64,000 nucleotides of DNA, from NCBI RefSeq assembly GCF_000219625.1, contig NC_018213.1, forward strand, positions 1,792,055 through 1,856,054, read 5' to 3'. Of this stretch, positions 54,347-64,000 are shown one piece after another. How positions within the stretch are numbered: position 1 is the first letter of the stretch; every line of letters starts with the position of its first letter. The translations under genes and the position numbers were made by a program. The notes under the pieces were generated by a model. It had not been told where the DNA came from and did not search any database. It worked only from the letters and a program-made list of their open reading frames with translations. The DNA comes from Zymoseptoria tritici IPO323. Its lineage: Eukaryota; Ascomycota; Dothideomycetes; Mycosphaerellales; Mycosphaerellaceae.

Positions 54347-57300
54347 ATGGGCAACGAGTCTTCGCAGATGCAGCAGCCTGCTGCATCGCAGCTACCGGCG
54401 CAATCCGTAGCGATCGACACGAAACCCCACCAGAACGACTCGGAAATGGAAGCAGCGGCCGAACGTGAGCGAAGCCAGGCGGAAATAGATCGCGCGCAGG
54501 ATTCCTTCATCGAACAGCTCATCAATGCACAGCCTGGCGACAAGATAACAAAGGACAAGGACCTTGAGAGCAGGGCGAGAATACGTCAGGCATTGGCAGA
54601 GCGGCTCGAGCTTGCAGAGGGTCAGCTGCGACGATTGAACAAGAAATCCAAAAGCAGCAGTCAATCCTCATCTCTTACTCCCGGACAAACGCGCATAGCC
54701 GAGCGTAGCCAAGCGAGAACTGAAAAGATCACTGCAGCTATGGCAAAGTGGGACAGGGACACCGCGAAGATTGCTCGCAAGCAGGAGAGAGCCTCGCATT
54801 CCGGCACAGCGACAGAAATGGCTCAGGAAGACCAAGGTGACTATAACGAAACCGCGGAGACGAAGGAGAATTCTTTTGTCAAGAGCAAGAAGCGTGGGAC
54901 AAAGGCCAAGAAGCAGACAGAGGCAACATTGCCTGTCCTCGAGACCAACGCACCAAAGGAGAAGAAACGTAAGAGGAAGAGAAGCCAAGGACAAGATGAG
55001 GGACATAGACCAGCAAGCAATGCACTTGCCCGCGGGACCACGAATGCGGCAGTGGAGCAGGCAGCAGAGTCAGAGGCAGAGCGAGACGAACCGGACGCAA
55101 AGGCAGCAGAGCCGGATGTTGAGTCTGCGGAGCCAGCCGTAGAACCAAAAAAGCCGGACGCACAGTCAGAAAAGCTGGACGCGCAGTCAGAAGAGCCGGA
55201 TGCACAGTCAGGAGAGCTGGATGCGCAGTCAGAAGAGCCGGATGCGCAGCCAGAAGAGCCGGACGCAGAGCCGGACACAGAAACAGACGCGGAGATGGGT
55301 GCAGAAGGAGAGCAGCCTGAAGAAGAGTCAGTGCCTCAGAACGCAGGCGCAGAGATTCCGACGCCACCTGAATCCGATCACGAGTCTCCCAATGCGATCG
55401 CTTCTGATGACCCGGCCTCGACTCAAACAGATGCCCCGGAGGCGATGTCATTGGGAGAAACCGTCAGCGAGCAAGCGGACAAGAAGGAGAAGAAGCCGAA
55501 ACGCAAACGTGCTCGCTCAAGTGCAGTGAATGCAAGCGGAGAAGAGCCGGAACCATCACGGAAACGGGTTCGGAAGTCACAACACCGGGCAGATGATGAG
55601 GAGGAATTTGCACCACCTGCGGCCTCGGATGTTGAGCAAGCTGATCGCGAGTCGACGAGAAACACGAAACGCCATTCGACTCCGAGCGAAAGCACGAAGC
55701 TTGCGAACCACGATATTGCAGCGCAAATGAAATGGTCTGAGCGACCAAGTACCTCCGCAGGCCCATTCACCGCAGCCGAGAAAGCCATCGCAGACCGAGT
55801 CTTCAACGAAGTACTACGAAGAGAGCATCTGAGCGATGCTGAGCTGAGACTGAAGGTCAAGGACTGGCGCAATGTTGGAGCCTTCCGAGTGGAGCTTGAG
55901 GCTGCCCTGCCGTCACGCCCCAAGGCATCGATTCGCAAATTCTGCCAGCGCAAGTATCACATGAATGAGCGTGGTCCGTGGACGGCGGAGCAAGATGAAG
56001 CATTGCGTAACGCCTACGCAAACTATCCAGGAGAATGGACAAAGTTGAGTGACCTGGTCGATCGTCATCCTGGCGACTGCAAAGACCGCTGGACATTGCA
56101 TCTTCAATACGGTGATAAGAGAGAGACGGGACCGTGGTCAAAGGATGAGGAGCAGAAGCTTATGCTGGCAGTCAAAGAGTGCATCTCGACCATCAAGAAG
56201 ACCAGTCCAGATCGTGCCAATGACCGCGAATATCTTGAGTCCATGATCAGCTGGAAAGTCGTGTCAGAAAAGCTCGGCCTGGCTCGCAGCACCAAAACCT
56301 GTCGCGAGAAATTCGAGAAGATGAAGAAGAGACGCGAGCAGGCCAAAGCCCGTCAAGCAGACGAAAAGAAGGAATTCTCAAAGAAGTACGCAGCAGGAGT
56401 GAAGGCTGTTGAGAAGTTCGAGATCGGAGATTTCTACGACGTGTTCACCGAGATCCACGAATCCTTCGAGGACGTCGACAAGGAGTACCACAACCAGATA
56501 AATGTGGTCTATTCCGTGACCGCGATGAAGAATCCTGCAAGCCGGTTCAACTTGACTGCTCGATCAAAAGCCATCCGTCGTGTGGCGCTCGAGACTGCTT
56601 TGAAGGACTGGAAGATCGACTCGAAGAAATTCAAGCGTCGGCTGGATCAGGCGGAAACCCCACCAGCACAGGCAAAAGTGCTCGCGAGATGGATCGAGAA
56701 GCAGTACAAAGGCCGACTTCACGCCATGGCTCGGACGTACATGACGGACTACATCGGAAAAGATGTGTATGAGATTATCAACATGAAGAAGGAACGCAAG
56801 TGGAAGTATCGAAAAGACCTCGCGAAGCGGGCGAAGACGAAGGGTGGCCAGGCAAAGTCCAAGATCTTATCAAAGGAGCTCGTGGAGGATTCTTCGGACG
56901 ATGAGTACCTGATGCGCAGACCGGAAGAGGGAGATGTCAATAGAGATCCTGACAGCTCTGGCGATGACGTGCCACCGCTGAGCCCGCCCATACGAGAGTG
57001 GAGACCCTCCGTTGAACCTGCTGCACCCGATGCACCCGTTCCACCTGATGCAGATACCGAAGTGGATGAAGACGATGAGGACCCCGAAGGCGACTTCAAA
57101 CGCATTCTCGACTCTGACGTTGAGGAGAAGACCCACAAGAGCTCGAGCGAGGTGGAAGATGAGGATGAAGATGAGGATGACGATGAAGATGACGATGAAG
57201 AGGAAGGCGAAGGAGAGGGAGATGGAGAGTCTGAAGAGAACGTCGTCCCGTTCGCGAAACAAGAGCCCAAGAGCGATGACGCTGACGTCAACATGGACGA

Positions 57301-57457
57301 GATTCCTGCGTCTCAAGTCACTCCTCCTGCCGCGAAGCATGACGCCAAACCGCTCCCTTCGCCAACGACTCGCCGACTCTCGCACGCTCTGTCCGGCACG
57401 CCGAAGTTGGCTCCGAAGGACTTCTCGAAGAGATGTCGCAAAGCTGGGCGGGCTTGA
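54347..57457 (+). CDS. Reb1/TTF1-like Myb-domain DNA-binding protein
   Basis: Single exon, 1036 aa. Residues 1-470 are charged and disordered, with a coiled stretch (EMEAAAERERSQAEIDRAQ) and a tandem repeat of an eight-residue unit like EPDAQSEE (about 265-310). The DNA-binding part, about 470-700, has GPFTAAEKAIADRVFNE, then MNERGPWTAEQDEALRNAYA (Myb repeat) and GPWSKDEEQKLMLAVKE (second Myb repeat) with WKVVSEKLGLARSTKTCREK. This arrangement fits Reb1/TTF-I factors, which bind rDNA spacer terminators and stop RNA polymerase I, and also act as general regulatory factors in yeast. The C-terminus has a long Asp/Glu run (about 935-965). Nuclear. The Reb1 label is by architecture. Confidence 0.85.
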   Translation: MGNESSQMQQPAASQLPAQSVAIDTKPHQNDSEMEAAAERERSQAEIDRAQDSFIEQLINAQPGDKITKDKDLESRARIRQALAERLELAEGQLRRLNKKSKSSSQSSSLTPGQTRIAERSQARTEKITAAMAKWDRDTAKIARKQERASHSGTATEMAQEDQGDYNETAETKENSFVKSKKRGTKAKKQTEATLPVLETNAPKEKKRKRKRSQGQDEGHRPASNALARGTTNAAVEQAAESEAERDEPDAKAAEPDVESAEPAVEPKKPDAQSEKLDAQSEEPDAQSGELDAQSEEPDAQPEEPDAEPDTETDAEMGAEGEQPEEESVPQNAGAEIPTPPESDHESPNAIASDDPASTQTDAPEAMSLGETVSEQADKKEKKPKRKRARSSAVNASGEEPEPSRKRVRKSQHRADDEEEFAPPAASDVEQADRESTRNTKRHSTPSESTKLANHDIAAQMKWSERPSTSAGPFTAAEKAIADRVFNEVLRREHLSDAELRLKVKDWRNVGAFRVELEAALPSRPKASIRKFCQRKYHMNERGPWTAEQDEALRNAYANYPGEWTKLSDLVDRHPGDCKDRWTLHLQYGDKRETGPWSKDEEQKLMLAVKECISTIKKTSPDRANDREYLESMISWKVVSEKLGLARSTKTCREKFEKMKKRREQAKARQADEKKEFSKKYAAGVKAVEKFEIGDFYDVFTEIHESFEDVDKEYHNQINVVYSVTAMKNPASRFNLTARSKAIRRVALETALKDWKIDSKKFKRRLDQAETPPAQAKVLARWIEKQYKGRLHAMARTYMTDYIGKDVYEIINMKKERKWKYRKDLAKRAKTKGGQAKSKILSKELVEDSSDDEYLMRRPEEGDVNRDPDSSGDDVPPLSPPIREWRPSVEPAAPDAPVPPDADTEVDEDDEDPEGDFKRILDSDVEEKTHKSSSEVEDEDEDEDDDEDDDEEEGEGEGDGESEENVVPFAKQEPKSDDADVNMDEIPASQVTPPAAKHDAKPLPSPTTRRLSHALSGTPKLAPKDFSKRCRKAGRA

Positions 57458-57766
57458 CCTGGCACCTGGAAACGGGCGTTAATGCAGAGTTGTTAATTGA
57501 CCTATCGCTGGCATATTACGGAGCAAGAGGATGATCGCGAAGCATGGAGGCAAATCATCTGCAATACTGTAACGTGGATAGGACCGCAGCATCATACCAA
57601 TTGCATTCAATTCATGATCAAAGCACGAATGTGACCGTGACGCCCGTTTCACTTCTATGTCTTCGTCCGAGCACATCAACGCAGAAGCACCAAAGCCATT
57701 CCCAGTTCCTGAATTTCATAAAGCCAACTCCGTTCCCATGACACTCACTCATTTCGCGTAAACACA
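57458..57766. other. intergenic between convergent genes
   Basis: 309 bp, expected to hold both 3' UTRs; nothing else seen. Confidence 0.5.
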
Positions 57767-59045
57767 TTATGATCGTACTTGTGCCGCATTTGAAGGCTGC
57801 ACACCCGCACCGCCGTCTGGTGCGCGAATGGCGCTGGTCGAATCTGGTAGATTGCCAATCGCCTTGACCAGCCAGGCTTTCTCGTCGTTGAATTGGTCGT
57901 CATCCGTGCGGTCCTCCAGGAACTTTGGTAGGAATTTCAATAGTCGCTGCTTGTTCATGATCAAGAACTTTTGCACCTCGACCGATTTGTTGGGGTTGGC
58001 GGCGAAGATCTACCGGCACTCAGTCAGCACTTGGCAATTCGTCAAAGCGTCGGTCGTTTGGACTCCTACCTTGAAGACGTGAAACGCCTCGTACTGCACC
58101 ATCCGCCGATCGTCCTTCAATTGCCACATTATGAGCTTCAAATTGTCCCCCGATTCGACGTATCGACACATGCACTCGTAGAACTGGCGGTCGAGCAGTA
58201 CCTCGCCCAGCAACTTGATCGACTGCCGTTTTGTGACATAACTCTCCGACTTGATCAAGATATCGTTGTACCTCTGGAAGAACAAGTCGAAGTTGGTGCT
58301 GATGTACTGCGACACGAGACCCTTGTGCTTGGTCAAGATGAGCCGAAAGCAATCGAACGCATCCGCGCTAACTTCGAAACTGGACTTGTCGATCCAGGTG
58401 AAGAATTTCCAGAACACGCCGTTGCCAGACGAGGGTTTGCTGATGTCCACGTCGTTGTAGATGTCGATGCGTTTGCCGTCTGAGCTGGGCTCGTCGTAGA
58501 GTATCACTGCGGTCACGGCGTCGTGTTTCAGCGCCTCTTTCAGTATGCCACCGCACGCCGAAGCGCTCTCCCTCTTGTCATATCCGTTACATAGTGCGAC
58601 GACAATTTCGGGTTGTCGTCGTAGCACTTCTCGCAAGGCATCGGGTTCACTCGAGTTGCTGCCCGGATTTCTAAACCGGAAGACGTTCGAGATGATCGTT
58701 TGTGTATCCTTGCGGGCTTCGAAGGGGAGGCGGGCGATGCTGTCGACGAGGACGGGTAGAAGGCTTTCGTTGAGAATAGCGCCGACGAGTTGGTAGACTT
58801 GATCAGGTGTGATCTCGACTTCGGTGGTGCCTTGCAGGGTGACTTTCATCTGGGCCAAATTTCGAGCGAGCTCCTCTTCGGTCTGCAGGTGTCAGCGAAT
58901 GCAGAGTAATCGTGCATGACTGGGCGTTTAGCCACACCTTGGCCGCCTGTCCATCTTCCTTGGGTAATCTCAATAGCAAGTCCTTCGTCGACCTCACAAT
59001 GTCCTGAGCAGACCGCTGTCGTGTGCGGCCAAAGAGAAAGGCCAT
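57767..59045 (-). CDS. MO25/Hym1-family scaffold protein
   Basis: Three exons: 59045-58938, 58882-58070 and 58009-57767, giving 387 aa. Start MAFLFGRTRQRSAQDIVRST matches the usual MO25 N-terminus. Internal marks are NCxNxxLRE-region relative ASACGGILKEALKHDAV, FWKFFTWIDKSSFEVSADAF, FFQRYNDILIKSESYVTKRQSIKLLGE (strongly conserved), MWQLKDDRRMVQYEAFHVFK and IFAANPNKSVEVQKFL after the last intron. The helical repeat protein binds and activates germinal-centre kinases of the RAM/MOR pathway (Hym1 in yeast, HymA in Aspergillus), needed for polarity and cell separation. Length matches the family. Confidence 0.95.
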
Positions 59046-59539
59046 GGCGCAAGATGCGCGGCAGGGCGGTGTTTACTCGCAGTCCAGGGTTGCGAAGCCG
59101 GTGGCCTTATTCCGTTCGAGGTTGGCTTGGGCTATCGGACCAGGACTCATGAAGCTCCTAATGAACCGTTCCGAGCTGGAGACTGACACTTGCCACACGT
59201 ACAAACAATTGTTTTGAAGCATAAGTTATTTGGGACGGTCGACCCCCGTAGGTCTGGTGGAAGCATGTGGGGTAGCGGGCCTAGCTCCGGGATGGTTGTC
59301 GTTGCTGTGGGCGGTGCCTCGAACTTCCACTGACTTCACCTCTTGAATTACATCAACTGACCAGCATCAGCCGGCTGGACGATAGCCTGCAGGGATCGCC
59401 TGCAGCCGAAGCATTAACGATGGCATCCAGTGTCGCTCGGACGCCTCGTTGATCTTTTTCATGGCTTTCGAAAGGCGAATCGGCTACAACTACTCCTTAT
59501 CTCTGGGTCCTCGAGCGGTTCATTGTTCACTTCACAGTC
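59046..59539. promoter_or_regulatory. divergent promoter region, Hym1 / F-box-like gene
   Basis: 494 bp between divergent starts. Nothing specific recognised. Confidence 0.4.
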
Positions 59540-60499
59540 ATGACAGAATGCTACTTCACCTCCCGCTTGCCAGCTGAGCTTAGGCTTCGGGTCTACGAGT
59601 TTGTCTTGTCGTTCGAGGCACCATTGAAGCTCCGCCAGGTTGTTGCCGGATCCAAGAACACAGGGATTCTACGTTGCAGTCGATTGATATACCGAGAAGC
59701 ACTGCCGATACTGTATGATCGTAACACGATCCTCCTGACTCGCAACGATTTCTGCCGCCACATAAGTGGCGAGCTATCCACGCCAATGCGAGCCGACAAG
59801 ATTCGCCATCTGTTAATCAACAACTTCAGCACCTCCATCAAGTGTTCATCGCTATCTGGCGGAAATGGTATATTTCTGGAAGGATGCTGCGAGGTGTGCC
59901 AGCCGTCTGGTACTGGCTTCATCTCAAAGCTGGCGGGTCTGCCCCAGATGCGGTCTGTGGTGATAGACTACAGTCGACATCCATCGGACTTCAGGTACAT
60001 CAAGAAAGCGATGCATTTGAACAGGATTCCAGAAGGCGAGCACAGCTTCCGACTAGTCTGTGTCGGCATGGCTAGATATGGACTCTTATCCCCCATGTTC
60101 CCAGCAGGCCTGTCCATCGAGTATGTCAATCGTCCGGTGAACACGATATGGAACGAGATACTAGCCGTGGGCTCGAAATTGACGACCTCTGGCTTTGACG
60201 GCGAGGATTTCCTATTGGACCGCTTGCGAAACAACGTCCATCGGGAGATTCCTGATAAATTGTACTTGCTCTATTGCGCTCGGCTTTCTTCGTTCTGGCC
60301 AGACGCATTTCCACGTACAGCCAAGCTCTGGCAGAATGTCGATGATGCCATCGCAAGTACTGGAGACGCGAGCGACGAAATGGAGGCACTGACGGAAGAT
60401 ATTCGTGAATTCATGCTTCAACTGTCGCCAGAGGACGCGAGAACGCAATTACGATCGCTGCGAGAGGAGGAGGGACGAAACCTCACGCTACTCCCATAA
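59540..60499 (+). CDS. F-box/2EXR-like fungal protein, hypothetical
   Basis: Single exon, 319 aa. The N-terminus SRLPAELRLRVYEFVLSFE followed by GILRCSRLIYREALPILYDRNTILL is the short F-box-like start typical of a very large ascomycete family whose members may act as adaptors or are of unknown role. The rest has no recognisable repeats (no LRR or WD40) and ends in a charged helix (EDARTQLRSLREEEGR). A CCEVC pair lies mid-chain. No signal or membrane segment. Confidence 0.7.
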   Translation: MTECYFTSRLPAELRLRVYEFVLSFEAPLKLRQVVAGSKNTGILRCSRLIYREALPILYDRNTILLTRNDFCRHISGELSTPMRADKIRHLLINNFSTSIKCSSLSGGNGIFLEGCCEVCQPSGTGFISKLAGLPQMRSVVIDYSRHPSDFRYIKKAMHLNRIPEGEHSFRLVCVGMARYGLLSPMFPAGLSIEYVNRPVNTIWNEILAVGSKLTTSGFDGEDFLLDRLRNNVHREIPDKLYLLYCARLSSFWPDAFPRTAKLWQNVDDAIASTGDASDEMEALTEDIREFMLQLSPEDARTQLRSLREEEGRNLTLLP

Positions 60500-60663
60500 T
60501 GGGCCATTTGTTCAGATTCACTGCCAAAGGAAAGACCAGGATTAGCCGTCTTATGCAAGTTTATGCTTCTCAGTCTCACCAGAACACAGGATATCGCAGT
60601 TGTCAATCGCTGCGAGTCGATCAGCGGTCGTAAGAATGGTGCAATTCTGACTGGCATGATGCT

Positions 60664-62765
60664 CTACAGCTTAGCCTGAGCTTTCTCGTCCTCGACAATG
60701 GCAGCAAGCATTCCCTCGGCGACATCCTCATCATCCTCGGCTTCTGTCACATACGTGACCAGTCCAGCTTTATGCGATCGAACTTCGACCTCCATCTTCA
60801 TCTGCTTGATCACACAGATCGGATCATCTTTCTTGACGATATCGCCAGGATCGACCAGCACCTCCACCAGTTTTCCGGACAACGGCATAATGACATGAGT
60901 AGGATCAGACTTGGATCCTTTCCTGTGCTGAGAGCCCATGGCGGCTCCCGAAGCTGAAGTCGTCTTGACGTCCATTGTGAACGGAACTGGTTTGGACCCG
61001 GGTGCTGTGTACAGGATGTCCGCAGCGAAGTCTTCTGGGAAATCGTTACGCAGGACTTTGGTGAGCTGCAAATGGTATGGCTGTTGATCCTTGTCTTGCT
61101 TAGACGCAGGAGTCCCTTGAGGCCGAAGGTCAATCGTCCATGCATCGTCTTTCCGGAACATCGTACCACCGCCACCACCTGCTGCTGCGGCTGCTGCCCC
61201 GCTATAAATTTGCTGTCCCAGACCGTGGAGGGGATCTTTTCTCGTCTGCAGCGATCGACCTCGTTGCAAAAGATCCTCGTGCTTGGCTTCAAGCCATTGC
61301 GTATCACAAGCACCAGCTTCGAAGTCCGGATGTGTAACGATGGCTCGCAGGACGGCTAGATTTGTCTGGATGCCTGTGACACGAGTGTCTTCCAGAGCTC
61401 TGCGGGCTTTGCTAAAGACATCTGGCCAGGTGCGAGCAGTGATGATGATTTTTGCAATGACGCTGTCGAAGTCCGAGGTCACGACAGCAGGCGCACCGGG
61501 CACCAATGCCGTGTCGACTCTCGTGCCGACTCCTGATGGAAAGTTGAAGGACTGAATCTTGCCGATGCATAAGGAGTAGTTCTTCTCTGGGTCTTCTGCA
61601 GTCACGCGCAGCTGGATGGAGTGCTGTTGTGGCGGCGTGAGAGGATCTTGGGACAGACCATGTAGCCCGGCCTCCTCAAATGTGGCGCCTTGAGCTAGGC
61701 GGAGTTGAGCCTTGACAATGTCGGTCGAGCAGATCGATTCTGTGATGGTATGCTCGACTTGTAATCGTGGGTTGATTTCCAGAAAGAAGAACTCCTTGGT
61801 GTCGGGATTCAAGAGGAATTCGAATGTCCCAAGAGAAGCGTAGTTGACCTGTCATGGTCAGAACATGGCAATATCACAAATCGTGTAAAACTGCTCACCT
61901 TCTTCGCGATTCTCACAGCAGCCGCAATCACAGGCGCCACAATGCTCCGATCCTTTGCCATACTCGGCGCCAACTCAACCACCTTCTGATATCTCCTCTG
62001 AATACTACACTCCCTCTCCCACAAATGCATCACATTTCCCTTCCCATCACCCAGAATCTGCACCTCCACATGTCTAAACCCATCCACCGCGGCTTTCTCC
62101 GCGAAGACCTGCCGTGATGGACTCTCTTCAATCGCTCTCGTGACCAGACTCTTCAAGTCCTCCATCTTCCGAATTAGTCGAATTCCTCTCCCGCCACCTC
62201 CATCCACCGCTTTGACCATTACAGGCAGGCCATTCTTCTCAGCAAACGCCTGCACTTCCTCCACCTTCCCGGTCGGTGTTGTGAAAGCCGGCAAGACAGG
62301 TACAGCACACTCCTCCGCCAATAATCTCGCTTGGAGTTTATCGCCCGTACGACCCAAATTCTCAGCTCCCGGACCAACGACCATAACGTCAATCTCCGCC
62401 ATTCGGGACGCCAGTAGAGATGACTCCGACAGGAATCCATATCCAGGATGTACAGCATCGATGTGATGTTTCTTCACGATCTGAACGAGCTCGTCGACGG
62501 ACATGTATGCCGCCGGGGATGATAGCTGGATAGCGTGGGCGGCATTGTAAGTGTGGCTGACGTCGTTTTCGGTGTAGACGGCAAAGGTCTCCAGGTTGAG
62601 TTCTCTGGCTGAGGAGAGGATGCGGGCTGCGATCTCGCCTCTGGGAATGTGGTTAGCAATGTGAAGGTTCAAGGTGAGGTTGTTTGTGGTGGCTGTTTGG
62701 GATACTTACCGATTCGCTACGAGGATTCGCTTGATGGGTCGAGGTTCGACTCTACCGGAAGGCAT
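60664..62765 (-). CDS. biotin carboxylase + biotin carrier protein (3-methylcrotonyl-CoA carboxylase alpha-like)
   Basis: Three exons: 62765-62710, 62640-61899 and 61848-60664, giving 660 aa. Biotin carboxylase fold: IKRILVANRGEIAARI across the first intron, HPGYGFLSE, the ATP-grasp lid VDGGGGRGIR, HVEVQILGDGKGNVMHLWERECSIQRRYQKV and FLEINPRLQVEH. A middle BT-like region is followed by a BCCP end with IKQMKMEVEVRS; the biotinyl Lys is in MKM, and the residue before it is Gln where Ala is usual. It would carboxylate biotin for leucine breakdown, or for another acyl-CoA with a separate transferase subunit. No mitochondrial presequence follows the ATG, although upstream sequence continues in frame without ATG. 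Exact substrate undecided. Confidence 0.87.
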
Positions 62766-63154
62766 GCTAGCATTTGCGATGGCTGCTCGGATCAAAACTG
62801 ATTTGATCAACACGCGTTTACGGCAAGGTATCGAACGTGTCGTCCGGTCGGTGTTGTTCGACAGCTGCTATGCCTCGGCTGAATTTGACACCAAAGCGGA
62901 GATTCTGGCCAGCTCTTCAGCTGTCAGGATCACAGAAACGGTGATCTGCTGAGCAACAACGCAATGTCCGAATAGGTAAAGGTGGAACCGATTCCTATCG
63001 ACTCTAACTCTCTGACAAATAATAAATGAACATGATGGGGTATAATTCCGTCAAAATGCCTTCCCTCCGAGACTCCGAATAATGCTGCGAATCCAGGACC
63101 CAATGCTAACAGGTAACAGCTGTGTCGAAACCCGCAATGCTAAAACCCCTCTCA
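62766..63154. promoter_or_regulatory. upstream region of the carboxylase gene
   Basis: 389 bp between two minus-strand genes. The first 88 bp or so stay open in the carboxylase frame (ending VLIRAAIANAS) but without ATG. Confidence 0.4.
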
Positions 63155-64000
63155 TTAATCATCACTGCCGAGCAAAGAATCGCCGGCCAACCACGGGTGC
63201 TCGAGCGCTTGCTGAGCCGTGATTCTCTTCGACGGGTCGAGCTCAAGGCAGCGCTTCATGAAGTCCACCGCTTCTTGCTCATCCTCAGTCAACGCCGACT
63301 TGTCGTCACCCCGGTGGCGGTTGTTGCACCAGAGGATGATCTTTTCGAGGCTGTGACCGCTGGTGCTCATGTTCGGAATGTTGGTCTGGAGCACTTGACC
63401 ATGCAAAAGGGCAGTGTCCTTCATCTTGTTACGGCCGAAGATGGTGCAAAGCTCGAGGAAAGCGTCGATGTCGTCGGTGGACTGGAAGAACGGAAAGCGC
63501 TTGGAGAGGAATGTGAGCAGGATGATGCCACAACTCCAAATGTCGATCGCGCAGGATTGAGCGGTGCACTTCAGAAGCACCTCTGGTGCGCGGAAACCAC
63601 GCGTACCAGCTCTGTTGGCGCGGCGAGAGGAGCGAGTGTCGTCCTTCGGGTAACTTGGTCTCGGCATGGGTTGGCCCGCAGCCTCCGCCGCCGCTTTCGA
63701 TGAGGCATATACCGAGGAACTGATCTTCCGATTTCGCTCAGAAGCGTCCAAGCAGCATGTGCATTGAGCCCAGTCTGTGCCTTCACGCTCGGCTAATCCA
63801 AAGTCGACAAGCACTCCCCTCTGCTGTGACGGCGAGTACAAGAAGTTCGTCGGCTTGATGTCGCGATGCAAGATCTCGGCTTCGTGGACAGACTGCATCG
63901 CAGTGAACAAGCTGTGGAAATAGAAGCGCATGTCGGAGACTGTGAACTCGCGGTAGTACTCTCTGAAGTCCTTGTGCTGGAAGAATGGCAAGATGGCGAT
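63155..64000 (-). CDS. Cdc7/Hsk1-type protein kinase (DDK catalytic subunit), partial
   Basis: 282 codons open from the right edge to TAA at 63155; the N-lobe lies outside. Catalytic loop HRDIKPTNFL and DFG-containing VDFGLAE are followed by a kinase insert of about 60 residues (from CTCCLDASERNRK to SSRRANRAG), then GTRGFRAPEVLLKC, AIDIWSCGIILLTFLSKRFPFF and DPSKRITAQQALEHPWL. The GTRGFRAPEVL form and the insert between DFG and APE are typical of Cdc7, which phosphorylates the MCM helicase at replication origins with its partner Dbf4. Nuclear. The final HPWLAGDSLLGSDD is the natural C-terminus. Confidence 0.93.
   Translation of the reverse strand: MAILPFFQHKDFREYYREFTVSDMRFYFHSLFTAMQSVHEAEILHRDIKPTNFLYSPSQQRGVLVDFGLAEREGTDWAQCTCCLDASERNRKISSSVYASSKAAAEAAGQPMPRPSYPKDDTRSSRRANRAGTRGFRAPEVLLKCTAQSCAIDIWSCGIILLTFLSKRFPFFQSTDDIDAFLELCTIFGRNKMKDTALLHGQVLQTNIPNMSTSGHSLEKIILWCNNRHRGDDKSALTEDEQEAVDFMKRCLELDPSKRITAQQALEHPWLAGDSLLGSDD

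Noticed and set aside
1..64000. CRISPR arrays, prokaryotic operons, replication origins
   Set aside because: No regularly spaced identical repeats; gene structure is fungal with introns throughout.

Overview
This is a fungal nuclear window, from a filamentous ascomycete (Pezizomycotina). The signs are 49-67 nt introns with GT..CTAAC/CTGAC..AG signals in most genes, fungal-only families (hybrid histidine kinase, A-T-C type NRPS, Hym1), a heavily C-to-T mutated (RIP-like) Ty1/copia element, and spliceosomal and Cdc7 housekeeping genes. A Dothideomycete is my guess from the style of the hypothetical proteins, not something the sequence proves.

Layout. 1-11.2 kb: the partial 3' part of a TDT/malate-type transporter (-), an FKBP-STIMATE fusion protein (-), a JmjC/PHD H3K36-demethylase-like protein (-), SF3b14 (+) followed by an unexplained open frame, and a conserved hypothetical gene (-). 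11.3-17.66 kb: one full-length Ty1/copia LTR retrotransposon with 171 bp LTRs and a CAGGC target duplication. It is destroyed by transitions with a striking pyrimidine-C-A context and carries a tRNA-like unmutated island and a possible antisense gene remnant. 18.4-24.5 kb: a 2006-aa hybrid histidine kinase. 26.2-29.7 kb: a small secreted protein and a type-B carboxylesterase.

29.65-37.3 kb is a compact secondary-metabolism core: a cytochrome P450 (-) and a stand-alone adenylation enzyme (+) share a 185 bp divergent promoter, followed by a convergent A-T-C NRPS whose adenylation domain lacks the amine-binding Asp. Possible outlying partners are the carboxylesterase, a secreted FAD-linked oxidoreductase (40.3-42.1 kb) and a FAD monooxygenase (47.7-49.2 kb). 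Primary-metabolism genes (SCOT, complex I 24 kDa subunit, MYST acetyltransferase) lie between them, so the cluster limits are uncertain.

42-64 kb is mostly housekeeping or orphan: a degenerate repeat field, a secreted Cys-rich protein, NDUFV2, a Sas2-like MYST HAT, the FAD monooxygenase, two tiny overlapping ORFs, a metallopeptidase-like protein with all zinc ligands replaced, a tRNA-Glu(CTC) with intron, a 4-TM protein, a Reb1/TTF1-like Myb factor, Hym1/MO25, an F-box-like protein, a biotin carboxylase and the C-terminal part of Cdc7 kinase running off the right edge.

Gene models were spliced by eye from frame, GT-AG signals and family knowledge. No database search was possible.
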